Shown: positions 51,911 to 62,270, numbered from the stretch's first letter. The stretch: DNA of 64,000 nucleotides from Acidobacteriota bacterium (GCA_018269005.1 JAFDVK010000053.1:154687-218686), one strand, 5' to 3'. Notes: generated by a model from the sequence alone, not told the origin. Made by a program: numbers and translations.

Positions 51911-52969
51911 CTAAACGTCTTCGTCATCTTTCCGATCGGGAGCGATCGAAAGGTCCTTCGGCGGTTCGTAATCTTTCGCGAAGATCCATCCGATCTTCCA
52001 GAAATATACGATCAAGCCGATAGCAAGCAACGCCATTCCGCCGAGTGTTGCAAAATATCCATACCGCGTTCTCAGCTCCGGCATAAAGTCGAAATTCATT
52101 CCGTAAATGCCAGCGATCAAACTCAACGGCAGAATGATCGCGGAAACGACGGCGAGCGTTTTCATCACGTCGTTGGTTCGTGTCGAGATGACGGAGAAGT
52201 GTATCTCGAAAAGGCTTGAAACGAGGTCGCGGTAGTTCTCTGCAAGGTCTGAGATCCGTACCAAATGGTCATGGACATCGCGGTAGAACGGCAATATCTG
52301 ATCCGGTATCTGCGGAAACTCTCCATGCGAGAGTCGATACAAGGCCTCGAGCTGCCGGCCGGATATCCTCCTCAGCCGAATGACGCTTCGCCGCAGTTTC
52401 ATGATCTCGATCAGCATTTCGTTCTGGCCTTTCTTCAGTTCCAGAACACGTTCGCTCATTTCGTGGATCATCTCGTCATACGCATCGACTACCGGCATAT
52501 AGAGATCGACGAGTTCATCCAAGATATTATGCAGAATGTAAGCGGCTCCGCGGCTGAACGTGAACGGGCTGCTCAGGATCCTTTGCTTTACTGTCTTGAT
52601 GCTGCGGAACCGCTCTGCATGGAAAGTAACCACGTAGTTCGCCCCTAAGTAGCCGTCGAGCTCTTTCGTTGTGAAGTTCGCCGGGCCGGTCTCGCCCGGG
52701 CGAATGCCATGGACGATAAAGTACAGGTAGTCGGGAAAAGCTTCGACCTTCGGCTGATTGCGGGTTTCGATGCAATCCTCGATCGTCAGGTAGTGGAACT
52801 TGAAGACGTTCTCTAGGACCTCTTTTGCTTCCTCGATATGCTCGGGCGTTTCCCCGTGAAGATCGACCCACACTACATTTGTCGGATCGGCGATCAGATC
52901 GGGAAGTTCCTTGCGTCCGAATCCTTCCTCGACGCAATCGGCACCATTTTTGAGTACAAATATCTGCAT
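51911..52969 (-). CDS. corA: Magnesium/cobalt transporter CorA
   Basis: 352 residues. A large cytoplasmic domain is followed by two C-terminal membrane segments with the CorA signature YGMNF between them (IILPLSLIAGIYGMNFDFMP), then a positively charged end. GMN is intact. It conducts Mg2+ and also Co2+ or Ni2+ inward as a pentamer. It converges on pgpA, with 6 bp between stops. Confidence 0.95.
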   Translation of the reverse strand: MQIFVLKNGADCVEEGFGRKELPDLIADPTNVVWVDLHGETPEHIEEAKEVLENVFKFHYLTIEDCIETRNQPKVEAFPDYLYFIVHGIRPGETGPANFTTKELDGYLGANYVVTFHAERFRSIKTVKQRILSSPFTFSRGAAYILHNILDELVDLYMPVVDAYDEMIHEMSERVLELKKGQNEMLIEIMKLRRSVIRLRRISGRQLEALYRLSHGEFPQIPDQILPFYRDVHDHLVRISDLAENYRDLVSSLFEIHFSVISTRTNDVMKTLAVVSAIILPLSLIAGIYGMNFDFMPELRTRYGYFATLGGMALLAIGLIVYFWKIGWIFAKDYEPPKDLSIAPDRKDDEDV

Positions 52970-53054
52970 TAGACCTAGTTAAACGACGGCATTAGCGGTC
53001 GAGCTATTATAGATTTTCGGAACTAACTGAGACAATTGCCGTAGGGAAATAGAT

Positions 53055-53969
53055 ATGGGTGAAGACGATGTGACCTTGCGGGTCGATAGCATCTCAAAGT
53101 CATTTGGTGATTTTTCAGCAGTTGATGATCTTTCATTTAACGTGCGTGCCGGCCGCATATTCGGTTTCCTTGGACCGAACGGTGCCGGGAAGACAACGAC
53201 GATACGGATGATCGTCGGTATCACGATCCCCGATTCCGGCGAGATCGAGCTTTTCGGTAAACGCATCAACGGAACGGCTCAAGACCACATCGGCTACTTG
53301 CCGGAAGAACGCGGCCTTTACAAGAAGACGAAGGTCGTCGATCAGCTGAGGTATTTTGCGGCGCTCAAGAATGTTCCGCAGAAAGAGGCCGACAGGCGTA
53401 TCGACCGCTGGATGGATCGAATGGAGCTGTCGGAATGGAAGAACAAGAAGACGACCGACCTTTCCAAGGGAATGCAGCAGAAGATACAGTTTATTGCGAC
53501 CGTACTGCACGACCCGGATCTTCTCATTCTCGACGAGCCTTTTTCGGGACTCGATCCGGTGAATGTGGAGTTCATGATCGACGTGCTGGCAGAGTTTCGC
53601 CAAAGCCATAAGACCGTCATCTTCTCGACGCATTTGATGGAAACTGCCGAGCGGCTTTGCCACGACATCCTTCTTGTCAATAAAGGCAAGAAGGTCCTTG
53701 CCGGCAGCCTTCGCGAGGTGAAGGAGAGCTATGGAAGGAACCGCGTTGCTATTCGTGTGGATGGTGCTCATGACCTGCTTAATAATTTTTCCGGCGTCGA
53801 AAGCATCGAGGAAAAAGCCGATGAAAAGATCCTTAGCATGCGTTCCGATGCCGACCCGCAGGAATTGCTTCGCAGCCTTGTGTCGTCCGGTGCCACGGTG
53901 ACCAAGTTCGCATATGTTGAGCCAACTCTTAATGACATATTTATCGAGCAGATCGGAGGTGCGAAATGA
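53055..53969 (+). CDS. ABC transporter ATP-binding protein (NatA-like)
   Basis: 304 residues. Walker A GPNGAGKTTTIRMIVG, signature LSKGMQQKIQFIATVLHDPD, Walker B LLILDEPFSGLDPVN and the H-loop STHLMETAERL are all intact. A C-terminal extension of about 90 residues follows. Domain type matches NatA/drug-efflux ATPases. AGGGA lies seven bases before the ATG. It overlaps the permease gene by four bases. Confidence 0.93.
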   Translation: MGEDDVTLRVDSISKSFGDFSAVDDLSFNVRAGRIFGFLGPNGAGKTTTIRMIVGITIPDSGEIELFGKRINGTAQDHIGYLPEERGLYKKTKVVDQLRYFAALKNVPQKEADRRIDRWMDRMELSEWKNKKTTDLSKGMQQKIQFIATVLHDPDLLILDEPFSGLDPVNVEFMIDVLAEFRQSHKTVIFSTHLMETAERLCHDILLVNKGKKVLAGSLREVKESYGRNRVAIRVDGAHDLLNNFSGVESIEEKADEKILSMRSDADPQELLRSLVSSGATVTKFAYVEPTLNDIFIEQIGGAK

Positions 53970-55306
53970 GAAAATTCCTCGCCGTCGTAAAGCATGAATA
54001 TCGAAAGGTCGTCCTTCGTTGGTCATTCCTGATCGGCACCCTGCTCTTTCCGCTCCTTGGCCTTGGTTTCGCAGTCGTACCGGCCCTAATTTTCTCGATC
54101 AAGGGCGAGCCGACCCGGATCGTCATCGTAGATCGTGAAGGTAAACTCGGCCCGCGGATACGAAGCAATCTTTCGCCTGAAAAGATAGCCCAAAAACAGG
54201 CCGAAGCACTTAAGAAAAGTTCTTTTGAACCGACGGTCGATCCCAAGCAGTCAGCCGACTCGCTGAAGAATTTGACGGAAGGCTTCGTCTTTATGCCGTT
54301 TGATCTGAATGGCAAATCGGATGAACAGATCCGTACCGAACTCAATTCAATGGCCGCCGAGAAGAAGATCGACGCGTATCTGATCGTGCCAGATGACCTG
54401 GGCGGCAAGTTCGAGTTTCTTTCGCGCAAAGCGGGGGATTTTGTCGCCAGCGGAATGCTCGAAGACGCCGTCAATGACGCGGTTCGTTCCGAGCGCTTGA
54501 CCGAGGCGAATATCAGCGAGAACACTCTCAAGCAGATCAACAAAAAGGCTGATATCGAGACGAAGGCCATCGACGAACACGGCCGAGAAAAGAATTCCGA
54601 TGCATTGCTTGCGGCTTCATTTGTCATCGGCCTGATGATCTACATTTCTCTTACGATCTACGGCCAAGTGATCCTTGGTGCCGTCGTCGAGGAGAAGGAG
54701 ACGCGTATCGCAGAGATCCTCTTTTCGAGTGCGAGGCCGTTCGAGCTGATGCTCGGCAAACTTGTCGGCGTCGGGCTCGCGGGACTGACCCAATTGGGTA
54801 TCTGGGTCACCTCGCTCGCATTGCTTGTCGGCTTTCTGATGCTGCAGACGGACATTGCGCCGCTGCTTGCGGGAGCACCGCATATAACGCCGCTGATGGT
54901 CGGTTATTTTCTGCTCTTCTTCCTTCTCGGATATTTCCTTTTCGCCTCGATCTTCGCCCTTATCGGCTCGATGGTCACGACCGTGCAGGAGGGCGGGCAA
55001 TTCGCCTTTCCACCGATAATGGTGATGCTCATCGGGTTCTACTTCAGCTTCGCGGTGATACGCGATCCGAGTTCGCCGCTCTCGTTCTGGGTCTCTATCG
55101 CGCCGTTCTGGGCGCCGATCACAATGCCCGTTCGCATACTCGCCGAAACTCCGCCGTTCTGGCAGATCGCGCTCTCGATCTCGATCAACACGATCGCGAT
55201 CTGTGGTATGGTGTGGTTGTGCGCAAGAGTTTATCGTGTCGGGATGCTGATGTACGGAAAACGTGCGACGCTTCCCGAAGTGTGGAAATGGATACGCGAA
55301 GCGTAG
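53966..55306 (+). CDS. ABC-2 type permease (NatB-like)
   Basis: 446 residues. A membrane segment near the N terminus is followed by a large extracytoplasmic domain (about 45-215). Five more membrane segments lie in the C-terminal half, with EEKETRIAEILFSSARPFEL, the hallmark of NatB/ABC2_membrane_3. With the preceding ATPase it would export Na+ or a small compound. A GGAGG precedes the start. Confidence 0.92.
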   Translation: MRKFLAVVKHEYRKVVLRWSFLIGTLLFPLLGLGFAVVPALIFSIKGEPTRIVIVDREGKLGPRIRSNLSPEKIAQKQAEALKKSSFEPTVDPKQSADSLKNLTEGFVFMPFDLNGKSDEQIRTELNSMAAEKKIDAYLIVPDDLGGKFEFLSRKAGDFVASGMLEDAVNDAVRSERLTEANISENTLKQINKKADIETKAIDEHGREKNSDALLAASFVIGLMIYISLTIYGQVILGAVVEEKETRIAEILFSSARPFELMLGKLVGVGLAGLTQLGIWVTSLALLVGFLMLQTDIAPLLAGAPHITPLMVGYFLLFFLLGYFLFASIFALIGSMVTTVQEGGQFAFPPIMVMLIGFYFSFAVIRDPSSPLSFWVSIAPFWAPITMPVRILAETPPFWQIALSISINTIAICGMVWLCARVYRVGMLMYGKRATLPEVWKWIREA

Positions 55307-55325
55307 CTTAACGGAGACCATAGTT

Positions 55326-55592
55326 ATGATCGGACAGATAATCGGTGGATTGATCGTCGGGGTCATTGCAAGGCTTATCATGCCGGGCAAAGAAGCCTTT
55401 CCTGACGGCATTGTCGGTTGGATATTGACTGCTCTGCTTGGCATGGTTGGGGCGGTCATCGGAGGTTACATCGCCCGAACGTTCTGGGCGGGCGAGAACT
55501 ATACGGCCGGGTGGATAATGTCCATTCTCGGTGCGATCGTCTTGCTCTTCATCGTCCGGCTATTGTTCGGAACGAGGAATACGATGACGTAA
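55326..55592 (+). CDS. GlsB/YeaQ/YmgE family membrane protein
   Basis: 88 residues from the ATG at 55326, with CGGAGA upstream. Three membrane segments with glycine-zipper style (GQIIGGLIVGVIARLIMPGK, WILTALLGMVGAVIGGYIAR). This is the typical transglycosylase-associated or stress-response YeaQ family. The function is unclear; many members are stress-induced. Confidence 0.9.
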   Translation: MIGQIIGGLIVGVIARLIMPGKEAFPDGIVGWILTALLGMVGAVIGGYIARTFWAGENYTAGWIMSILGAIVLLFIVRLLFGTRNTMT

Positions 55593-55603
55593 GGTCCTGC
55601 CGT

Positions 55604-56071
55604 TCAAAACTCCGAACAAGGTGCGGGTCTATCGCCTGCCTCCAAAGGTCTTGACGTAAAATCCCATGAGTTCGCACCGTTGGGCACGGCCTTTACAACG
55701 TACGTGCCCAATTGCAGAACCGGACTCGGGATGTCGGGCCTCTTCTCGACGTCCGCAAGCGCCCACGAAAAGCCATCGCACTTATAGAAAGTGATGTCGG
55801 TGGCGACGCGGCCGTGCTTTTCGAGCAGGTGATAGCGGACGCCGAGGTCGAGTTCCGTTTGCGGCCGGAAGCTGTCGCCAATGCCAGGTATCGTAAAGTA
55901 GAAGTACGCGATCCCCGAGATGATGACAAGACCGACGATCGGCAGGAGCGTCTTCAGGTAATTCCGCGAACTCGATGGGCTGCGGCTTACCGTCTGAAAC
56001 AGTCGGCTCTTGTCGTTCGGGTCGATCGGCATCGGATCGCTCGCATTCTCTGTCTGATCAAGAAGTCCCAT
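55604..56071 (-). CDS. Single-pass membrane protein of unknown function
   Basis: 155 residues from the ATG at 56071, which has GAGG eight bases upstream. A polar N-terminal stretch is followed by one membrane segment (TLLPIVGLVIISGIAYFYFT) and an extracytoplasmic beta-rich domain with two cysteines (KCDGFSWALADVEKRPDIPS, PAPCSEF). No family recognised. It is divergent from the CAP gene, and an internal start further upstream is possible. Confidence 0.5.
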   Translation of the reverse strand: MGLLDQTENASDPMPIDPNDKSRLFQTVSRSPSSSRNYLKTLLPIVGLVIISGIAYFYFTIPGIGDSFRPQTELDLGVRYHLLEKHGRVATDITFYKCDGFSWALADVEKRPDIPSPVLQLGTYVVKAVPNGANSWDFTSRPLEAGDRPAPCSEF

Positions 56072-56188
56072 AAGCTCTGCCTCACCGGAGAAGATATCAC
56101 CGTTTTCCCGATCCCGACAACCTATCTCCTCCAAATGTGGTAAACTGACCAAAACAAAATCGAGCAGGAGTTTTTGGAGATCTTCGGG

Positions 56189-56785
56189 ATGGTGTTCGCT
56201 GCATTTCATCGGTCAATTGTCGTTCTTTTTGCCTTCTTGGCGGCGGCAATGATATTTGCGATACCTGCCTCCGGCCAAAGGCGGCGCTCGGCCAAGAAAC
56301 CCGCGGTCGCCAGAGTTGAGACTCCAAAGGCCGCGGCATCTCCGCGAAAATGCACCATCGAGAGCGAACTCACCGAAGCCGAAAGGGAAGCGATCCTTGC
56401 CGACCACAACAAGGCGCGAAAGGCGTTGAAGCTCCCTGAACTCAAATGGGATTGCGGCCTTGCGAGCTATGCTCAGGAATGGGCGAATGGCGGTAAATTC
56501 CGTCATCGCGACGACCCTTCCGTCGGCGAGAATCTCTTTGTCGCGAACAACGCCGACCAACCGATTTCCACCGTCGTCCCTGATTGGCTCGACGAGAAGC
56601 CGAACTACGTCGTGAAGACGGGCGACTGCGTCCCGGACACGGTCTGCACGCACTATTCGCAGATAATGTGGCGGGAAACGACGCTCATCGGCTGCGGGAT
56701 CAATCGCCATCTGAGCGGCAAATGGGTCGTCTTTGTCGTCTGCAACTACTCGCCTGCGGGCAACACCGGCGGCCCGGCATACTAG
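56189..56785 (+). CDS. CAP (SCP/PR1) domain exported protein
   Basis: 198 residues from the ATG at 56189, with GGAG nine bases upstream; a TTG at 56174 is the alternative. Signal peptide (SIVVLFAFLAAAMIFAIPAS), basic linker, then a CAP domain: ILADHNKARKALKLPELKWD, LASYAQEWANGGKFRHR, VGENLF, THYSQIMWRETTLIGCGI and VVFVVCNYSPAGN. These are the four CAP blocks including the HNxxR, GENL, HxxQxxW and CNY motifs. It is likely secreted to the periplasm or beyond; bacterial CAP roles are mostly unknown. Confidence 0.9.
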   Translation: MVFAAFHRSIVVLFAFLAAAMIFAIPASGQRRRSAKKPAVARVETPKAAASPRKCTIESELTEAEREAILADHNKARKALKLPELKWDCGLASYAQEWANGGKFRHRDDPSVGENLFVANNADQPISTVVPDWLDEKPNYVVKTGDCVPDTVCTHYSQIMWRETTLIGCGINRHLSGKWVVFVVCNYSPAGNTGGPAY

Positions 56786-56870
56786 ATTCCCCCCGAAAGC
56801 ACGCGCGGCGTAAAGCCGTGTCCCAATCAGCCTAACCTCTTTATTTTTCAATACTTTAGCTGCCAAAATA

Positions 56871-56914
56871 CTGTCCCACTGTCCCACTCGTGTCCCACGG
56901 CACTTGTGGGACAC
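56871..56914. repeat. Tandem CTGTCCCA repeats and hairpin
   Basis: Two CTGTCCCA units (56871-56886) are followed by GTGTCCCAC/GTGGGACAC (56890-56898 and 56906-56914), a perfect 9-bp stem with a 7-base loop. There is no T tract, so it is not a plain terminator. Similar GTCCCA words occur at 7695-7770. It lies upstream of the RepA-like ATPase gene. Confidence 0.7.
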
Positions 56915-57067
56915 CATTAACCCTTTGGTTTCAACGACTTACAGCTGAGAAAATCGACATTTTCAAAAAAAACTTTTCGATCAACTTACTTCTTGCAACG
57001 ACTGTTGCATCTGTGATACAGTATAGCACATATGAGAGATTCTGCAAGAGGAAAAGTTGGAGCGGCG

Positions 57068-58222
57068 ATGCAGACGAAGCTCCGGAGCGCCGCTGATCTG
57101 ATGCGTGAGGCGAAACGCGAAGCAGCCGAGATGTTGTTCGACGAATTCTGGCGGCAGGGCGAGATCGCACTTCTATTTGGCGAAGCGGGCGTGGGCAAGA
57201 GCCTGATCGCGGTGCAGGCGGCCAATGCGATCGCGGGCGGAAAGCCGTTCGGCGGCCTTAGCATGCCGACAAAAGGGCGCCGCGTGCTCTACGTCGATCT
57301 CGTGTTGAGCGACGCTCAATTTCGCTATCGGTACGCGCACGGCCCAACGCGCGGGCGGATGACATTTTCGCGGAACTTCCTTTATGAACGGCCGCCGCAT
57401 GGAGCCGACGTGGTGCAATGGATCCGCGAGACAATAGAAGCGAACTCGATCGACTGCGTCGTGATAGACGACCTGAACGCGCTTCTGCGGACAAGCTATT
57501 CCGCGCGCGATGCGATAGCTCTGATGACCGAGCTTCGCCGGCTCGTCTGTGTTAACTCGATCTCCGTCCTCGTTCTTGCCGATTCGCGGCGATATCCGAA
57601 ACGATCGGCCGGCGTGGACGATCTTCGCAGGCTTCGCGGCGTCTGCGATCTTGCGGACACGGTCATCGCGATGACCGGAAATGTCGAGACGAACCGCCGC
57701 AGCCTTACGATAGTGCGGTCGCGTGTCGTGTCGAGCGAATGGACGGTGCACGCACCGCTGCGTTTGATCTTTGCAGAAACGGAGGCGGGCCAGGATCGGC
57801 CGGAATTTGCCGTGGCCCAGCGAACCTTCGACGCTGATCTGATCAACATAATCGAGCGCGTAAAAGAGATGCACGACGAAGATGAGATGTCGTTCAGAAG
57901 CATCGCGGACGAGCTCGATATTTCGAAATCGAAGGCCCAGCGTCTATACGCGCTCTGGAGCACGATCGATTTCGGCGACGAGGACGATGATGAGGACGAA
58001 CAAGAGGAGTCGTCCGTCGCAATGCAGAAAGAAGAAAAAGAGGACGACGAGGACAAGTTTCGCTACGGCAATGAAGCAATGGTCGTTGATGAGGATGAGA
58101 ATGGCAGCATTATCGAAGTCTTGCCGGATGGCGGCCTCGATATAGAATTTTCACCGTCGATCGACGATCACCGGGACCGTCCGCCGCCATTTCGCCATTA
58201 CGGGAACTTTCACACATTTTGA
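57068..58222 (+). CDS. RepA/RadA-like P-loop ATPase with C-terminal HTH and acidic tail
   Basis: 384 residues from the ATG at 57068, chosen for GGAG six bases upstream; the ATG at 57032 lacks a site. The AAA_25-type ATPase has Walker A GEAGVGKSLIAVQAANAIAG and Walker B DCVVIDDLNALL. It is followed by a winged-helix or HTH-like region (SFRSIADELDISKSKAQRLY) at about 275-300 and an acidic Asp/Glu stretch at about 312-355. The family includes plasmid RepA hexameric helicases and chromosomal homologues. Regulation and partner are unknown. No replication initiator or relaxase lies nearby. Confidence 0.75.
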   Translation: MQTKLRSAADLMREAKREAAEMLFDEFWRQGEIALLFGEAGVGKSLIAVQAANAIAGGKPFGGLSMPTKGRRVLYVDLVLSDAQFRYRYAHGPTRGRMTFSRNFLYERPPHGADVVQWIRETIEANSIDCVVIDDLNALLRTSYSARDAIALMTELRRLVCVNSISVLVLADSRRYPKRSAGVDDLRRLRGVCDLADTVIAMTGNVETNRRSLTIVRSRVVSSEWTVHAPLRLIFAETEAGQDRPEFAVAQRTFDADLINIIERVKEMHDEDEMSFRSIADELDISKSKAQRLYALWSTIDFGDEDDDEDEQEESSVAMQKEEKEDDEDKFRYGNEAMVVDEDENGSIIEVLPDGGLDIEFSPSIDDHRDRPPPFRHYGNFHTF

Positions 58223-58236
58223 ACCAAGGGAATTGG

Positions 58237-58353
58237 GAATTGAGAATTTGTGTTACCAATTGTGGTCGAGAGTTTTTCGCAGGCCTGCCCATTTGAGAAT
58301 TGAAAGCTTGTGTTACCTATTGTGGTCGAAGATTTTCCCCGGGCTTGCCCATT
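58237..58353. repeat. Tandem 60-bp direct repeat
   Basis: Two copies offset by exactly 60 bp share GAATTGA...CTTGTGTTACC, TTGTGGTCGA and the end TGCCCATT. The copies (58237-58296 and 58297-58353) differ by scattered substitutions. They follow the ATPase gene and precede a palindrome mosaic. Confidence 0.8.
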
Positions 58354-58360
58354 GGCAGTG

Positions 58361-58638
58361 CGGTCGGGCTCGCCCGACCGAGGCACGTCCAGGAATTTCC
58401 CAGGAGTCCGCGTAGCGGGCGACAGCGGGCTCGTCGGCGGCAAGCCGCCTCCATTGAGAGATTTTAGCGTCCACGGTCGGGCAAGCCTCTTGGCTCCGTA
58501 GGAGCCGCATGTTTGTAGCACGCCATCGCCAACTCCATCTCGGAGGCGGCGCGCCGCCGACAAGATCTGTCGCTCCTGACGGAGCTCCGGGATGTTATAT
58601 TGCTGGCGGTTGCTACAAACATTTCGCTCCTACGGAGC
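58361..58638. repeat. Palindrome mosaic after the RepA-like gene
   Basis: It holds CGGTCGGGCTCGCCCGACCG (58361-58380), GTCGGCGGCAAGCCGCCTCC (58433-58452), GGCTCCGTAGGAGCC (58492-58506), an inverted GGAGGCGGC...GCCGCCGAC (58542-58561), GCTCCTGACGGAGC (58572-58585) and GCTCCTACGGAGC (58626-58638). All are words also found at 7180-7993. The sequence just before the first word (CAGTG) is shared with 7186-7190. Confidence 0.8.
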
Positions 58639-58640
58639 TG

Positions 58641-58745
58641 AAATCCCAAATCCCAAATCGCAAATCCCAAATCCGAAATCCCAAATCCGAAATCCCAAAT
58701 CCCAAATCCCAAATCCCAAATCCCAAATCCCAAATCCCAAATCCC
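58641..58745. repeat. Tandem heptamer array (AAATCCC)15
   Basis: Exactly fifteen contiguous 7-base units, AAATCCC with single changes in three (AAATCGC once, AAATCCG twice). It is 21 bp past the end of the minus-strand membrane protein gene, so it lies at that gene's 3' end. The array is non-coding. Confidence 0.9.
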
Positions 58746-58765
58746 GCTGGAACCGCGGGTTTAGC

Positions 58766-59317
58766 TTACCCGAACGCGGGGGGCGGTGGCGGAGCAGGAA
58801 GCAGGGCATCCGGCTTGTAGAATTTTTTCAATTCGCGGACGGCAATATATCCGCGGATCAACTGATAGAGAGCGAACGCATGAAAAAGCGCCATGAAGAT
58901 GTCGCTGAACGCGAGCGCGAGAAGGCCGTCAAAGAAATAGAGCACGATGCCGATCAGGAATACCGGTGCGACAAGCTTGTTCGCCCAGTAGCCCGCCAGA
59001 GCAAATCCGATCACGACGAACAGATCGAAGACGACGGCGATCGCACGGACAAAATCCGGAGCGCCGTTGAAGATCAACGCTTCGGACAGGCCGTCAAAGA
59101 GTTCGGTGATACCGAGGCCCGCAAGGAAATGGAAGTTCGCGCCCAAGAGGAACGCGGCCGAATTCACGACCGACAACGCGGCGATCCAGTAGAACCAGTT
59201 CGCACCGCGTTTTACGTGAGCTTCGAGTTCAGGGTCAGGGCCTGTCGCAACGGCATTTTCGGCATTGCTTGTGCCGGTCGTCGGACGCGGTTCGTCCAAT
59301 CCGAGGATATCGCTCAT
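58766..59317 (-). CDS. Multi-pass membrane protein of unknown function
   Basis: 183 residues. After a polar 38-residue N terminus come about five membrane segments (WFYWIAALSVVNSAAFLLGA, AIAVVFDLFVVIGFALAGYW, LVAPVFLIGIVLYFFDGLLA, IFMALFHAFALYQLIRGYI) and a proline-rich end (PDALLPAPPPPPAFG). No catalytic motif and no recognised family. Codon pattern and hydrophobicity support a real gene. Confidence 0.75.
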   Translation of the reverse strand: MSDILGLDEPRPTTGTSNAENAVATGPDPELEAHVKRGANWFYWIAALSVVNSAAFLLGANFHFLAGLGITELFDGLSEALIFNGAPDFVRAIAVVFDLFVVIGFALAGYWANKLVAPVFLIGIVLYFFDGLLALAFSDIFMALFHAFALYQLIRGYIAVRELKKFYKPDALLPAPPPPPAFG

Positions 59318-59427
59318 ATGTTTTGTCTGTTCGAAGGTCTGAGAATTTGCGAGATGAATATATCACGCCTTTGCCGAAATCCGGAATCCAAAATTATGGT
59401 CGCTTATAGGAAAAGGCTCTCGAATTG

Positions 59428-59513
59428 CCACGGCATTTATGCCGTGGACGCGGTGCACGCCAGTCAGAACCGCCTGCGTGAGCGGGCGGTCAGAAGGTCG
59501 GCAAGCCGCCGAC
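59428..59513. repeat. Palindrome words upstream of the membrane protein
   Basis: In the 213-bp gap lie CCACGGCATTTATGCCGTGG (59428-59447), a 29-bp inverted copy of the GACCGCCCGC...GGCGGTTCTGAC element (59463-59491) and GTCGGCAAGCCGCCGAC (59497-59513). Confidence 0.8.
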
Positions 59514-59530
59514 ATAACCGAGGCCAGAAA

Positions 59531-60241
59531 TTACTTAACTTGGTACAGTTCTGTCAGCGCATCGCGAAAAGCTGCTACATCGGGTGATGCGAGTTTCGGG
59601 TCGGCGGTCTTTCCTGAGACGATGTCGTCTCCTTTCACTCCGTAAACCAACTTATTAAGCGACTCGTCATAGACGGCACTCGGGCTATTGATGAATACGA
59701 CATGGTTCTTTACGCCTTTCATAGGAGCCAACACGCCGTCCGAGAAAGAGTAGAGAAAAAGTTTGGCGTTGCCCGCCTTTCCTTTCTTCTTGTCGGACTT
59801 TGGCTTATCTGATTGATCACCATTGAGATCCGCATCTACGACTACAAGGACGATATCAAAATTCTTTGCGCCCGCCTTGGACGGTCCGCCGCTGCCTCCG
59901 TAAAAGTAATAGATCGGCAGTGTCCAACCGGTCTCCCGTCGTACAGAAAGCACGCCATGACCGCGGACGGCCCGACGGATCAAAAGTGAAAGCTGGAAGG
60001 CGTCTGGCACAACCCCGATAACATTTGCCTTTTCGATTACGTCTTTAGGGATGCCTTTGCCGTCCGGCAAGGTCATTACGGCTTTGATTATTTCGGCTGC
60101 TTTCTTTGAACGGCTGACGGCTATGTCTAATTTCGCCGTATCGATCTCTTGCCCAAACGCGTAGGTGGTGGAGAATATGGGGAAAAGGAGAATGATCGTA
60201 AGGAGGACCAAGTAGAATTTTCGGGTGACCGGAAGATTCAT
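59531..60241 (-). CDS. SYLF domain exported lipid-binding protein
   Basis: 236 residues from the ATG at 60241; longer readings run into repeat DNA. A signal peptide (YLVLLTIILLFPIFSTTYAF) is followed by the SYLF pattern VIEKANVIGVVPDAFQLSLL, then RRAVRGHGVLSVR and WTLPIYYFYGGSGG, with VLVVVDADLNGDQSDK and a Lys-rich loop. SYLF proteins bind phosphoinositides in eukaryotes; the bacterial ones are exported with unknown role. Confidence 0.85.
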   Translation of the reverse strand: MNLPVTRKFYLVLLTIILLFPIFSTTYAFGQEIDTAKLDIAVSRSKKAAEIIKAVMTLPDGKGIPKDVIEKANVIGVVPDAFQLSLLIRRAVRGHGVLSVRRETGWTLPIYYFYGGSGGPSKAGAKNFDIVLVVVDADLNGDQSDKPKSDKKKGKAGNAKLFLYSFSDGVLAPMKGVKNHVVFINSPSAVYDESLNKLVYGVKGDDIVSGKTADPKLASPDVAAFRDALTELYQVK

Positions 60242-60289
60242 ATTTGTCACTATACAACAAGGATTCGCAAAGATGCGAACGTCCCGGTT

Positions 60290-60475
60290 CTGTGTTGAGC
60301 CCTTACTGACGTTCGGGCTACGGATACGTGCGGGAGGCCGGCACGCGCGGGAACCTAGCCTACTGACCGCCCGCTGACGCAGGCGGTTCTGACTGAGCCG
60401 AATGCGGAGTGCAAACCGGGCAGGCGGGACGCCTGCGTTCCAGTCGGCAATCCGCGATCTGCATTCCGCGATACA
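60290..60475. repeat. Palindrome mosaic between SYLF gene and groEL
   Basis: CTTACTGACGTTCGGGCT (60302-60319) repeats a word at about 7900. A 29-bp GACCGCCCGC...GGCGGTTCTGAC element lies at 60365-60393. CAGGCGGGACGCCTG (60421-60435) is a hairpin. AATCCGC-type heptamers begin near 60449. With the array at 60511-60587 it fills the 352-bp gap between the SYLF gene and groEL. No gene was seen. Confidence 0.75.
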
Positions 60476-60510
60476 GAACACCGTTGGGGACAGAGAACCA
60501 CCGCCCGGGG

Positions 60511-60587
60511 AAATGCGGAATTCGGAATGCGGAATGCGGAATGAGGAATGAGGAAAGAAATCCGCAATCCGCACTCCGCACTCCGCA
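60511..60587. repeat. Inverted heptamer array next to groEL
   Basis: Eleven contiguous 7-base units: AAATGCG, GAATTCG, GAATGCG twice, GAATGAG twice, GAAAGAA, ATCCGCA twice, CTCCGCA twice. The right half is the reverse complement of the left (TGCGGAA against ATCCGCA-type), so it can form a long hairpin 7 bp downstream of the groEL stop on the minus strand. Confidence 0.85.
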
Positions 60588-60593
60588 ATGGAA

Positions 60594-62240
<1,647 letters not shown>

Positions 62241-62270
62241 TTAAATTTCTCCTAAGGTCGAAATTAGTTT

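Noticed and set aside
58641..58745. CRISPR-like array
   Set aside because: Units are contiguous 7-mers without spacers, and no cas genes are present.
58592..59587. Long plus-strand open frame of 331 codons
   Set aside because: Its start is a translation of the heptamer array, and the rest is antisense to the real minus-strand membrane protein gene.
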